DNA of 64,000 bases from JAHJBR01 sp040757035 (lineage in GTDB: Archaea > Micrarchaeota > Micrarchaeia > Anstonellales > Bilamarchaeaceae): positions 13,726 through 77,725 of the forward strand of contig JBFLYM010000002.1 of NCBI GenBank assembly GCA_040757035.1. Reading direction: 5' to 3'. Shown here piece by piece: positions 8,005 through 15,954 of this stretch. The notes under the pieces are model-generated. The model was not told where the DNA came from and did no database searches. It saw nothing but the letters and a program-made list of their open reading frames with translations. The position numbers and the translations under genes were made by a program. Positions within the stretch are counted from its first letter, which is position 1, and each line of letters starts with the position of its first letter.

Positions 8005-8771
8005 ATACTATGAAAGAAACTATTATTATAGAAAAATGTAAAATAAATCTTAGATCGCCGATTCTCCTTGTCGGATTACCTGGTATTGGACTTATTGGGC
8101 AGGTGGTATGTAAATATGTGGCGCACAAAATGAATGGAAAAAAGATTGCGGATCTGTTTTCTCCACACTTTCCGCACCAGGTATTAATGACTAAAAAAGG
8201 TACAATTAGATCAATTAAGAACATGTTTTATCATGTTAAGATAAATAAATTAGATCTTGTTCTTCTTTTAGGGGATGTACAGGCGATAACCCCAGAAGGA
8301 CAATATGAAGTTGCAGGCAAGATAGTTGATTATGCGAAAACTATTGGAGTGAAAAATATTATTTGTATAGGTGGGTATAGCACAGGTAAGTTCAACGAAA
8401 ATAGAAGGGTTTTTGGAGTGGTTACACACAGGCATCTTATTCCGAAATTCAAAAAGGTCAATGTTATTTTTGGCGAAGCAAGAGGCGCCATCTTAGGGGC
8501 TGCTGGTATTATACCTGCGATCGCAAAAATAAACGGAATGCACGCCGCGTGTATAATGGGTGAAACACACGGCGGATATGTCGATGCGATTTCGGCGCGC
8601 AATGTGATTAATGTTCTTGAAAAGCTTCTTAATTTCAGTATTGATCTTACTGATTTAGAGAAACAAGCTAAGGAAGGCGAAAAAATAATCAAAAAAATAG
8701 AAGATGAAATACAAAAACAGGTGATTGCGCCTTATGAAACAGAAAAAAAAGATATTTCTTATATTCGCTAA
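8001..8771 (+). CDS. PAC2-family protein (proteasome assembly chaperone-like)
   Basis: 256 residues. LLVGLPGIGLIGQVVCKYV near the start, GDVQAITPEGQYEVAGKIVDYA in the middle and IMGETHGGYVDA later are hallmarks of the COG2047/PAC2 family, of which archaeal PbaB is a member. It probably helps assemble the 20S proteasome. The C-terminal 60 residues are a charged helix. The ATG at 8001 overlaps the Nop10 stop; a second Met three codons on is possible. Confidence 0.88.
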   Translation: MNTMKETIIIEKCKINLRSPILLVGLPGIGLIGQVVCKYVAHKMNGKKIADLFSPHFPHQVLMTKKGTIRSIKNMFYHVKINKLDLVLLLGDVQAITPEGQYEVAGKIVDYAKTIGVKNIICIGGYSTGKFNENRRVFGVVTHRHLIPKFKKVNVIFGEARGAILGAAGIIPAIAKINGMHAACIMGETHGGYVDAISARNVINVLEKLLNFSIDLTDLEKQAKEGEKIIKKIEDEIQKQVIAPYETEKKDISYIR

Positions 8772-8796
8772 ATATTCGCTAACTTGAGGTGATAAT

Positions 8797-9018
8797 TTGA
8801 AAGGGCAACTCTCGGCGGAAATGATAATATTGATTGCGGTTATTCTTGCGGTAGTAGCGATAGTGGCTATTAGTATGATAAAGTCTGCTGAAAAGGCGAG
8901 TAAAACATTTGAAAACCAAAGCGACACAATATTAGACCGCAGTGCTGATATTGTAAATAATCTTAGCGCTGAAATTCCGCAAAACCAAAGCGCGGTTTCA
9001 TTTGCAAAGATAGAATGA
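8797..9018 (+). CDS. small class III signal-peptide protein
   Basis: 73 residues starting at TTG 8797, with GAGGTGAT at 8785-8792 as a strong ribosome binding site. MKGQLSAEMIILIAVILAVV is a class III prepilin signal (basic residue, G-Q cleavage site, hydrophobic helix). The mature protein is almost only the helix plus an amphipathic tail, like archaellin- or pilin-type minor subunits. Its stop overlaps the next pilin-like gene by ATGA. Confidence 0.75.
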   Translation: MKGQLSAEMIILIAVILAVVAIVAISMIKSAEKASKTFENQSDTILDRSADIVNNLSAEIPQNQSAVSFAKIE

Positions 9019-9413
9019 AAGATAAAATGAAGATGATCAGAGGTCAGCTCACTATAGAATATCTTTTTCTTGCACTTATTTCGCTTTGTTTGATTACTAT
9101 CTCATTAGGTGCGCTCATTAAATTGCAAGAAGCAGGCACACGTATTTTTCATTCCGGGGCGTTCAAATCCTCAGTACTTGATATTTATAATTCTGGTGAA
9201 GAATTATGTGCGATGGGTCCTGGAAATACTATGAAAATAAAAATAAAAGAAAACGTTTCTATTGCGCAAAACGAAACCAAAACAATATTTTCTAATCAAG
9301 ACCTGAATATCTCAATTTCGCAAGATACGAATTGCAAATATCAAGATATAGATCTTTTGGCTAATTCAGAAATAACAATAAAGAACGAGAATGGAGAGAT
9401 AAGGATAGAATAA
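9015..9413 (+). CDS. class III signal-peptide (pilin-like) protein
   Basis: 132 residues, start overlapping the preceding stop (ATGA). The n-region MKDKMKMIRGQLTIEYLFLA gives an R-G-Q-L-T-I-E cleavage context followed by a hydrophobic helix. The mature domain has two Cys (SGEELCAMG and DTNCKYQD) that could form a disulfide outside the cell. It is co-transcribed with the 73-residue pilin-like protein and is presumably assembled with it on the cell surface. Confidence 0.75.
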   Translation: MKDKMKMIRGQLTIEYLFLALISLCLITISLGALIKLQEAGTRIFHSGAFKSSVLDIYNSGEELCAMGPGNTMKIKIKENVSIAQNETKTIFSNQDLNISISQDTNCKYQDIDLLANSEITIKNENGEIRIE

Positions 9414-9447
9414 AGTTACAAAAATAAGATTGATGAGGAGGTACGAA

Positions 9448-9641
9448 ATGAAATTAGTTGAAATTAAGGATCTTTCTGTTGTTTTCGAAGAGCTTGAGCC
9501 AAAACAGGTGGCGTTCACGAACCCGAAATCGTTGTAAAAGCGCGCGCGTTTTGTAAAGTCAAGTTTGATGCTTCGGCTAAAGTCGGTAATATGAATGACT
9601 TGATAATCTGCCTTGAGGACTTGCTTAAACAAAGGGGCTAA
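9448..9641 (+). pseudogene. small unknown gene with one frameshift
   Basis: GAGGAGGT just upstream (near 9435-9442) is one of the best ribosome binding sites in the window. The ATG at 9448 opens MKLVEIKDLSVVFEELEPKQ, but that frame stops after 29 residues. The -1 frame carries on smoothly with HEPEIVVKARAFCKVKF and ends LLKQRG at 9641. A single missing base near 9505-9512 would give one protein of about 65 residues. I do not recognise it. A sequencing error is as likely as true decay. Confidence 0.5.
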
Positions 9642-9792
9642 CATAGCCAAACCGAGATAAAAAACCGCCCGCTTGAGGTAAAGTGTGGTTGTTCTATTAC
9701 AGAGATATATTTTTTGTTTATTTTTTATTCGTATTCGAACAAGTTGGCGGACAGCGAATCAATTAGGTATTGGTTGCGATATCTTATTAAAC

Positions 9793-9808
9793 AATATTAC
9801 GTAATATT
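9793..9808. promoter_or_regulatory. 16-bp perfect palindrome before ilvB
   Basis: AATATTAC directly followed by GTAATATT ends six bases before the ilvB ATG at 9814. Its position over the expected transcription start suggests an operator for ilvBN. The rest of the 9642-9792 gap contains T-rich stretches and no recognisable gene. Confidence 0.4.
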
Positions 9809-9813
9809 AAAAA

Positions 9814-11568
9814 ATGAACGGGGCAGAACTTTTAACAAAAACGCTAATTGCGCATAATGTTAAGATAACATGGGGCATAACCGGAGGAGTGCTTATACCT
9901 TTATTTGACGCTATGCTTAACGAAAGCGACAACATAAAAAATATTCTTACAAGGCATGAACAAGGCGCAGTCCATGCTGCTGAAGGATATTCACGCGCAC
10001 TCGGAAAGCCAGGTGTGTGTATAGGAACGAGCGGTCCTGGAGCAACAAATTTAGTTACTGGAATAATGGACGCGTATATGGATTCTGTTCCGATAATCGC
10101 ATTGGGCGGACAGGTTGCAACCCATCTTATAGGAAATGACGCGTTCCAAGAAACCGATATGTATGGAATAACTATGCCGATAACCAAGCATAGTTTTGCG
10201 CTCCGCGATTCCGATAAAATTGGAATCACGCTGACAAAGGCATTCAAAATCGCAACAGAAGGGAGACCTGGTCCTGTTTATATAGATATGCCTATAGATG
10301 TACTAAAAAAAGAAGTTGGATCTCATCATGCTCATTACGCCCATCATATAAAACAAGCGTATATTGAAGGATTTCAGCCAACGCTAATACCAAATCACAG
10401 ACAAGTCGTACGCGCAGCAGAACTCATACTCAAAGCAGAGCGGCCAGTTCTTATTGCAGGCGGAGGAGTTATAATCGCAAATGCATCAAATGAACTTGCA
10501 GAACTCGCAACCCTATTATTTATTCCTGTTGTGACTACGCTCCAAGGTAAAGGTTGTTTTGACGAAAGACATCCGCTCGCTTTAGGAGTTATTGGCATGC
10601 ATGGAAAAAAAGTCGCCAACTACGCACAAATAAACGCAGATGTAATTATAGCAATAGGTACAAGATTTTCTGACAGAATTACCGGAAATCTTGCGAGTTA
10701 TGCAGAACATGCGAAAGTTATACATGTGGATATTGATCCAGCAGAAATAGGCAAAAATGTAAAAGTTGAAGTACCTATTGTTGGCGATGCAAAAAATACT
10801 CTTATTGCGTTGATACAGGTTATAAAAAAATTGATGAGAAAAAATGAAAAAAATGCGTGGAGCGAAAAATTAATGCAGTTTAAAGAAATATGCGACAAGT
10901 GTATACTAATAGGTAAAATAGGCGGAAAGGAGGCTAATGTGCCTAATGTGCGGATTCATCCGCGGCAAATAATAGATGTGTTGAATTTCGTGCTTAAAGA
11001 AGATGATATCGTAACCACCGGAGTTGGGCAGCATCAAATGTTTGCAATGCATTTTCTTAAGCGTTCGCGGCCAAGAACGTTTATATCATCTGGCGGTTCT
11101 GGAACAATGGGTTTTGGACTTCCTTCTGCAATGGGTGCGAAGATTGCGATGCCGAATAAAAACGTAATTAATATAGATGGCGATGGTTCGTTTCAGATGA
11201 ACATTCAAGAACTTGGTACAATAAAAGAAAACAACATAAACATTACATCTATGATATTCAATAATTCGTACTTAGGAATGGTGCGCCAATGGCTTGAGAT
11301 ATTTTATGGAAAGAGATATGCGCAGGTAAATTTAGGTAAAAATATTCAATTCGCAAAAATAGCCGAAGCATATGGACTTAATGGCGAAGTTGTTGAGCGC
11401 TCTTCTGAATTAAATGAAAAAATAAAAAATGCGATTAAATCAGATGTTGCCACTGTGTTAGATGTGCGCATAGAGGAAGAATCAAACATCCTTCCAATGC
11501 TGCCGCCAGGAGGCAATCTCAAACAAATGTTCGGTCCCTGCATAAAAGGACCTGATCAGTGGTTTTGA
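9814..11568 (+). CDS. ilvB: acetolactate synthase large subunit
   Basis: 584 residues with all three ThDP-enzyme domains. The N-terminus has RHEQGAVHAAEGYSRALG, with the catalytic Glu, and GTSGPGATNLVTGI. The centre is the FAD-binding domain. The C-terminus has the ThDP motif GDGSFQMN...NN. It condenses two pyruvates, or pyruvate with 2-oxobutyrate, in the first common step of branched-chain amino acid synthesis. The TGA overlaps the ilvN ATG (TGATG). ilvC, ilvD and leu genes are not in the window. Confidence 0.96.
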   Translation: MNGAELLTKTLIAHNVKITWGITGGVLIPLFDAMLNESDNIKNILTRHEQGAVHAAEGYSRALGKPGVCIGTSGPGATNLVTGIMDAYMDSVPIIALGGQVATHLIGNDAFQETDMYGITMPITKHSFALRDSDKIGITLTKAFKIATEGRPGPVYIDMPIDVLKKEVGSHHAHYAHHIKQAYIEGFQPTLIPNHRQVVRAAELILKAERPVLIAGGGVIIANASNELAELATLLFIPVVTTLQGKGCFDERHPLALGVIGMHGKKVANYAQINADVIIAIGTRFSDRITGNLASYAEHAKVIHVDIDPAEIGKNVKVEVPIVGDAKNTLIALIQVIKKLMRKNEKNAWSEKLMQFKEICDKCILIGKIGGKEANVPNVRIHPRQIIDVLNFVLKEDDIVTTGVGQHQMFAMHFLKRSRPRTFISSGGSGTMGFGLPSAMGAKIAMPNKNVINIDGDGSFQMNIQELGTIKENNINITSMIFNNSYLGMVRQWLEIFYGKRYAQVNLGKNIQFAKIAEAYGLNGEVVERSSELNEKIKNAIKSDVATVLDVRIEEESNILPMLPPGGNLKQMFGPCIKGPDQWF

Positions 11569-12053
11569 TGGAGAAAAGGCATACTATTGCGATAACAGTG
11601 GAAGACCAGCCTGGCGTGCTAACGCGTATCGCAGGGCTTTTTTCGCGTAGAAGTTTTAATATAGACACTATCACAGTAGGCAAAAGCGAAAGAGAAGGAA
11701 TAAGTAAAATGATAATTAGTGTAATTGGCGATGACCACGATCTTGAACAAATTGAAAAACAAATAAACAAACTCATAGACACAATAAAAGTAAGCGAAAT
11801 GCCTGAGAAAAGTGCATTTATCGCTGAATTATGCATGATAAAGGTTGCGGTTTCGGACAAAAAAATTAAAGATGATATATTTAGTTATGCGAGCGTATAC
11901 AATGCAAAAATTGTTGGAATGACGAATAAAACTATGACCATGTACATAGTCGGCGAACCTGAAAATATTGAATCATATATCAGGCTTATGAGTCAATTCG
12001 GAATAAAAGAGATAAGCAGAACAGGAATTACAGCGATTTCAAAGGATTGGTAA
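11568..12053 (+). CDS. ilvN: acetolactate synthase small regulatory subunit
   Basis: 161 residues. The N-terminal ACT domain has ITVEDQPGVLTRIAGLFSRR and FNIDTITVG, which bind the feedback-inhibiting amino acid (usually valine) and activate IlvB. The C-terminal ACT-like half has FGIKEISRTGITAI. The ATG at 11568 overlaps the ilvB stop; a GTG at 11559 is in frame but would give a longer overlap. Confidence 0.95.
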   Translation: MEKRHTIAITVEDQPGVLTRIAGLFSRRSFNIDTITVGKSEREGISKMIISVIGDDHDLEQIEKQINKLIDTIKVSEMPEKSAFIAELCMIKVAVSDKKIKDDIFSYASVYNAKIVGMTNKTMTMYIVGEPENIESYIRLMSQFGIKEISRTGITAISKDW

Positions 12054-12068
12054 TATACATATATGCGA

Positions 12069-12089
12069 TCGATTTAGCGGCTCAGTAAA
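12069..12089. repeat. 21-nt copy of the aguB 3' end
   Basis: Identical to 14893-14913, which in aguB encodes the last residues and stop. The two copies are direct repeats about 2.8 kb apart and bracket both ATPase genes. The rest of 12054-12222 shows no gene. Confidence 0.6.
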
Positions 12090-12222
12090 AAACAAAGGTT
12101 TTATGAAAAAAGCGAAGAAACTCGTTCGATTGTTACTACTATTGAGCAATAAAATTTCCAGCTATTATAAACTCGTATTTATAGAATTTGCGAAAAATCC
12201 ATCATCCTAGAGGAACGAGGTG

Positions 12223-13473
12223 TTATCTCGACATCCACTTCCAAGCTGGTTCAATTACTATTCTTTTCTTATCTATTTCTAATTTATCTTCTTGATCGAG
12301 CGTTATTATTATTCCTTCTTTCAAATTGTATCTATCTAATGCTTCCAAAAGCCCGCCCAGCTCCCGATCTTTATTCTCATCTCCAACCTTAAAACAAACC
12401 TGCACTGCGAAAATTATCTTGTTGGCATCTTTGACCAGGAAATCGCATTCGCGCTTGCCTTTAAAATAATAAATATTTCTATATTTTTTTCTGAGATGCA
12501 CATAAACAAGGTTTTCCAATAGTCTTCCCTTATCTTCAGATAGCGAAGTTGAGTTTATTCTTGATAATCCGTTGTCTATGGAGTATAATTTTTTTGGATT
12601 TACTAATTGTTTTCTCATTGAATAATCAAATCGAGGAACCGTAAACGCAAGATAACTATCTTCAAAAAACGAAATGAAAGAAATAACACTATTGACCGAA
12701 CCCAGTTCGAATATTTTCTTAAGAGAATTGTAGCTAAATTCCTTTCCAAAATTTGATAGAATGTACAGTGCCATTTCATTTAAGGTTTTCAAATTCCTTA
12801 TTTTGTGCCTTATAGATATATCTCTTGCGACAATATCGCCCAGCAAATGCCTGAGAACCTCGGGGTTTCGTTCTTTTAGATATTCCGGAAAGCCGCCGTT
12901 CCTTAGGTATTCCTCAAACGAATCCACGTCCGGATTCTGTTTCGTAAATTCTAAAAATTCAATATAAGAGAAGGGGTATAATTCATAAGTTAAGTGTCTG
13001 CCTGTCAAACGCGTTCCCAATTCTTTGCTTAGTAATGAAGCGTTGGAACCAGTTATAACAACATATTTTTTCTTTTCCAGGAGAGATCTTATATAGAGTT
13101 CCCATTTGTCCACGCTCTGTATCTCATCAAAAAAATAACAATTCTGTTCCCCTAATTCTTCTTTAAAAGCCTCATCCAATCGCTGGAAGTCATTCAGTCC
13201 GAAACCAAATGCACGTGGGTCGTCGAAGTCGAAATAATAAAACGACTGATATTTCTTCATTAATTGGCGCATTAGTGTACTCTTGCCGCATCGTCTTATC
13301 CCAGAGATAATTATCGCAAAATTGGTAATTACTGGCATCTCTTTTAATTTTTCCCGTTCTACTCCATAATCCCGTTGTTTGAACTCTTTATTTTGGGATC
13401 GTACAATTTCCTTTAGAACATCCTTTAATATCATGGATGTAGTTTCTACATCTCTCTTTATAAATGTTTTCAT
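12223..13473 (-). CDS. AAA-type ATPase with DUF4143-like C-terminal domain
   Basis: 416 residues, same family as 660-1955. Walker A GIRRCGKST is at 58-66 and Walker B CYFFDEIQ at 112-119, followed by VITGSNASLL, the LTGRH motif and the GGFPEYL turn. The C-terminal DUF4143 part carries ENLVYVHLR and ECDFLVKDANKIIFAVQV, a degenerate PD-(D/E)XK arrangement. The role is unknown. Directly upstream (13480-13493) is the inverted pair ATAGTG/CACTAT. The gene is embedded in a region carrying short duplicates of the neighbouring aguB, which suggests arrival by recombination. Confidence 0.85.
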   Translation of the reverse strand: MKTFIKRDVETTSMILKDVLKEIVRSQNKEFKQRDYGVEREKLKEMPVITNFAIIISGIRRCGKSTLMRQLMKKYQSFYYFDFDDPRAFGFGLNDFQRLDEAFKEELGEQNCYFFDEIQSVDKWELYIRSLLEKKKYVVITGSNASLLSKELGTRLTGRHLTYELYPFSYIEFLEFTKQNPDVDSFEEYLRNGGFPEYLKERNPEVLRHLLGDIVARDISIRHKIRNLKTLNEMALYILSNFGKEFSYNSLKKIFELGSVNSVISFISFFEDSYLAFTVPRFDYSMRKQLVNPKKLYSIDNGLSRINSTSLSEDKGRLLENLVYVHLRKKYRNIYYFKGKRECDFLVKDANKIIFAVQVCFKVGDENKDRELGGLLEALDRYNLKEGIIITLDQEDKLEIDKKRIVIEPAWKWMSR

Positions 13474-13526
13474 TGATAGTGCACACTATTGCTCATTGGC
13501 AATGAAATGGTGCTTACTTAATAATA

Positions 13527-13569
13527 TTCTTTTCCGATGCGATTAACCGCGCATGCAAATATTCCATTT
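13527..13569. repeat. 43-nt exact copy of an internal aguB segment
   Basis: Identical over 43 nt to 15087-15129 inside the AguB-like gene (coding for part of FACAVNRIGKED). Here it lies in the gap between two ATPase genes and is not part of an ORF. Confidence 0.85.
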
Positions 13570-13593
13570 CATTGATTATATTTATCTCTAGCG

Positions 13594-14676
13594 CTACAAA
13601 CCCTGATCGCGTCTCACAGCCGAAAACTTCAAGGCTTCTTTTATAATTGGGTCTCCGAGATTGTATTTTCCCCCTTTTTCTTCTATGAACCCATATTCCT
13701 GCAGCTGATCAAGAAGATTGGAAAGCCTGCTATCTGGAATTGGTTGACCTGATTTCGCTATGATAAAATTTTTTATTTCGTTCCATGAAAGCGGCTCTTG
13801 GCTGAGAGACGCCAATATAAACAGATAGCGCTCCTTTGCCGCGATTCTCATGTTTAGGAACTCCTTAAGTTCAGCCGCTATAATCTTTGAGCTGTCTTTT
13901 AGTGTTTTTGAAAGAGCAACTTCATGGAACAATTCCTGCCTATAAAAACCATAATAAGTAAGCCAGCCAATCACACCGTCAAGCTTATCAACCGCTGTTT
14001 CAATTTCATTTTCTCGAATATTTATTTTCAACTGAGCAAAACCGGTCCTTAAAAACGTGATAGAATCCTTGCGTTCCAGCCTCCTTAAATTTATCACTTT
14101 TTTTGGCCGCCCATACAGTAGGCTCCCGATCTCGGAGCCTATAAACTTGTCCAATATGCCTATTTCGGAACCGGCAAGTATGATTTTTATTCTTTTTAGT
14201 CTATCGTAGATGAAAGCCAAGAAACGGTCAAATCCTGAGGGTTTTAGAAGCTGAACTTCGTCAATAAAAAGGCAGAAAAAATCATTTCTATCCTCCATCA
14301 TCTTATCAATTCTTTTTGCCAACTCGCTCAGGCCCTTTTCTTCCCTAAAGCTTAATTTTACATAAATATCCAGGCCTTCAAGATAGGATTTCGCTTTCTC
14401 GTACATGCTTATACTTCTTAGAAAATCGTAAAATGTCCTTCCAATATGTTCATAAACTGCTTTCCTCCCCTTCGCAATTTCCCTAGAATCGATAAAAAGC
14501 TTTGGATGTTTGATTTCGCTGTAAACTACATTCATTAAACTAGTCTTGCCTGTTCTTCGCAATCCGCGCAACACTATGAGCCGCTGCTGTTCGAGTACCC
14601 TTTCTATTTCCGCACATTCCTTATCGAAACCGAACAAATCTTTTCTGCTCGTCTTTGGTGTGATGTCAAAGTACAT
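13594..14676 (-). CDS. archaeal ATPase (ATPase_2 / STAND-like) with winged helix
   Basis: 360 residues. Walker A GLRRTGKTS is at 38-46 and Walker B CLFIDEVQ at 135-142, followed by ILAGSEIG. It belongs to the archaeal ATPase family of Pfam PF01637, distinct from the DUF4143 type. The C-terminal 90 residues look like a winged helix (LSWNEIKNFIIAKSGQPIPD then LSNLLDQLQEYGFIEEKGGKY). The function of the family is unclear. It is preceded by a double palindrome at 14707-14742 and follows no obvious partner, so it is probably autoregulated (inferred). Confidence 0.82.
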   Translation of the reverse strand: MYFDITPKTSRKDLFGFDKECAEIERVLEQQRLIVLRGLRRTGKTSLMNVVYSEIKHPKLFIDSREIAKGRKAVYEHIGRTFYDFLRSISMYEKAKSYLEGLDIYVKLSFREEKGLSELAKRIDKMMEDRNDFFCLFIDEVQLLKPSGFDRFLAFIYDRLKRIKIILAGSEIGILDKFIGSEIGSLLYGRPKKVINLRRLERKDSITFLRTGFAQLKINIRENEIETAVDKLDGVIGWLTYYGFYRQELFHEVALSKTLKDSSKIIAAELKEFLNMRIAAKERYLFILASLSQEPLSWNEIKNFIIAKSGQPIPDSRLSNLLDQLQEYGFIEEKGGKYNLGDPIIKEALKFSAVRRDQGL

Positions 14677-14706
14677 GAAGAACGTTTAAGTGGAAAGGCT
14701 TTTAAT

Positions 14707-14742
14707 ACTAACGGGGCGTTAGTTACTAACGGGACGTTAGTA
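14707..14742. promoter_or_regulatory. two tandem palindromic operators before the ATPase gene
   Basis: CTAACG-GGG-CGTTAG is followed at once by CTAACG-GGA-CGTTAG; each palindrome extends to an outer A/T pair (ACTAACG/CGTTAGT) and only the central base differs. The pair ends about 30 nt upstream of the ATG at 14676 (minus strand), next to an AT-rich TATA-like tract. Two dimeric repressor sites side by side is the simplest reading. Confidence 0.6.
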
Positions 14743-14754
14743 ATTGTATGCTAA

Positions 14755-14901
14755 TTATATGAAACTAAATCGAAAGGCATACCTTTTGAGATAGATACAA
14801 CTACTGTAGATCAAATGACCGTAATGGCAGAGCCAATAAACCAAAAATATATCGATGAAGTGCTCAAGATTTCTCAAATTTCTGGATTTAGCTCGATTTA
14901 G
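14755..14901 (+). pseudogene. ORF remnant of about 48 codons
   Basis: An open frame without a credible start encodes TKSKGIPFEIDTTTVDQ and IDEVLKISQISGFSSI. Its amino acid composition looks protein-like, but there is no ribosome binding site and no recognised family. It ends inside the 21-nt repeat shared with the aguB end. It could be the tail of a gene cut by the event that brought in the ATPases, or chance. Confidence 0.25.
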
Positions 14902-15779
14902 CGGCTCAGTAAATGAGTATAACATTCAGATCTGCGATTATTGAGGAATTGCCAGCCGTTTCTTATTTTTTTACACATGGTTAAATCAACAACCGCAATA
15001 GAAGTGGTTTCGTTTCTACCAGCGCGCTTTATTATTTTGCCAAACGCATCGCATACGAACGAACCACCCCAAAAAGTTATTCTATCTTCTTTTCCGATGC
15101 GATTAACCGCGCATGCAAATATTCCATTTGCAATACAATGTCCGCGCATTACATTTTCCCACGCGCTTTTCCAATTACCTTCGGTTTGTTTTATTCCTTT
15201 TATCGTACCTATTGCGGTGGGATAAAATATGATGTCCGCTTTCATAAGCGCGCTTATTCTTGCGGCTTCTGGAAACCATTGGTCATAGCATATAAGTACG
15301 CCAATATTTCCATAATTTGTTTTGAACACTTTGAATTCTTCTCCGGGCGCAAAATAGTCCTTTTCCCAATAGCATTCATCATATGGGATGTGAACTTTGC
15401 GGTATTTTCCTATTATGTTTCCGTTCTGGTCAAAAATTATAGAAGTGTTATATATTCTTTCGCCCGCTTTTTCGCATACCGAACCGCCTACGAGTATTAT
15501 ATTGTTATCACGCGCCGCTTTCGCAAGCGCATCTATAATTCTTTCAAAATTATCAGTGTATTCCGCGGTATATTTCGCGCGCTCATTTGTTTTTTTATAT
15601 TGTGCGAAATATTTTGAAGCGAAAAGTTCAGGGAGACAAACAATGTTTGCGCCTTTTTTTGAGGCCATTGCGATTTGTTTTACAGTACGCGCCAAATTTT
15701 CAGTAACGCTGTTGGACATACGCATTTGTATTAACCCTATCTTTGTCTTTCTTTTAGTTAACTCTAAGCGTTTGATCAT
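14898..15779 (-). CDS. aguB: N-carbamoylputrescine amidase-like carbon-nitrogen hydrolase
   Basis: About 293 residues from the ATG at 15779 (the frame is open to 15851). The nitrilase triad is visible: Glu in CLPELFASKYF, Lys in KYRKVHIPYDE, Cys in VLICYDQWFPEAARI. The YF after LPELFASK and the PTAIG further on match AguB, which hydrolyses N-carbamoylputrescine to putrescine, NH3 and CO2. It fits the arginine decarboxylase and carboxyspermidine genes elsewhere in the window. An agmatine deiminase (aguA) is not seen. Two short segments of this gene are duplicated near the ATPases to its left. Confidence 0.85.
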   Translation of the reverse strand: MIKRLELTKRKTKIGLIQMRMSNSVTENLARTVKQIAMASKKGANIVCLPELFASKYFAQYKKTNERAKYTAEYTDNFERIIDALAKAARDNNIILVGGSVCEKAGERIYNTSIIFDQNGNIIGKYRKVHIPYDECYWEKDYFAPGEEFKVFKTNYGNIGVLICYDQWFPEAARISALMKADIIFYPTAIGTIKGIKQTEGNWKSAWENVMRGHCIANGIFACAVNRIGKEDRITFWGGSFVCDAFGKIIKRAGRNETTSIAVVDLTMCKKIRNGWQFLNNRRSECYTHLLSR

Positions 15780-15881
15780 ACAAATCCGCATATTTTCTCT
15801 TAAGCTCCTCAAAAAATTATTTTCATAATAGTTTATAAGGCTTCCGCACATTCCCTTCCATTCCTTGCTGTAGTGAGCAAC

Positions 15882-15902
15882 CCTATCCTCTTTTAAGATA
15901 GG
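15882..15902 (+). terminator. hairpin with following T-rich tract
   Basis: CCTATC and GATAGG form a 6-bp stem with a 9-nt loop, followed by ATTATTTTTCT on the plus strand. Both adjacent genes run on the minus strand, where no T-run follows, so a terminator role is doubtful. Confidence 0.25.
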
Positions 15903-15954
15903 ATTATTTTTCTACTCCTTATCTGTTCTATAATGATTCTCAGTTTATCATTAC

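Noticed and set aside
12130..13500. Inverted repeats flanking the ATPase at 12223
   Set aside because: TATTGCTCA-like matches are only about 9-11 nt with mismatches, within chance for AT-rich DNA.
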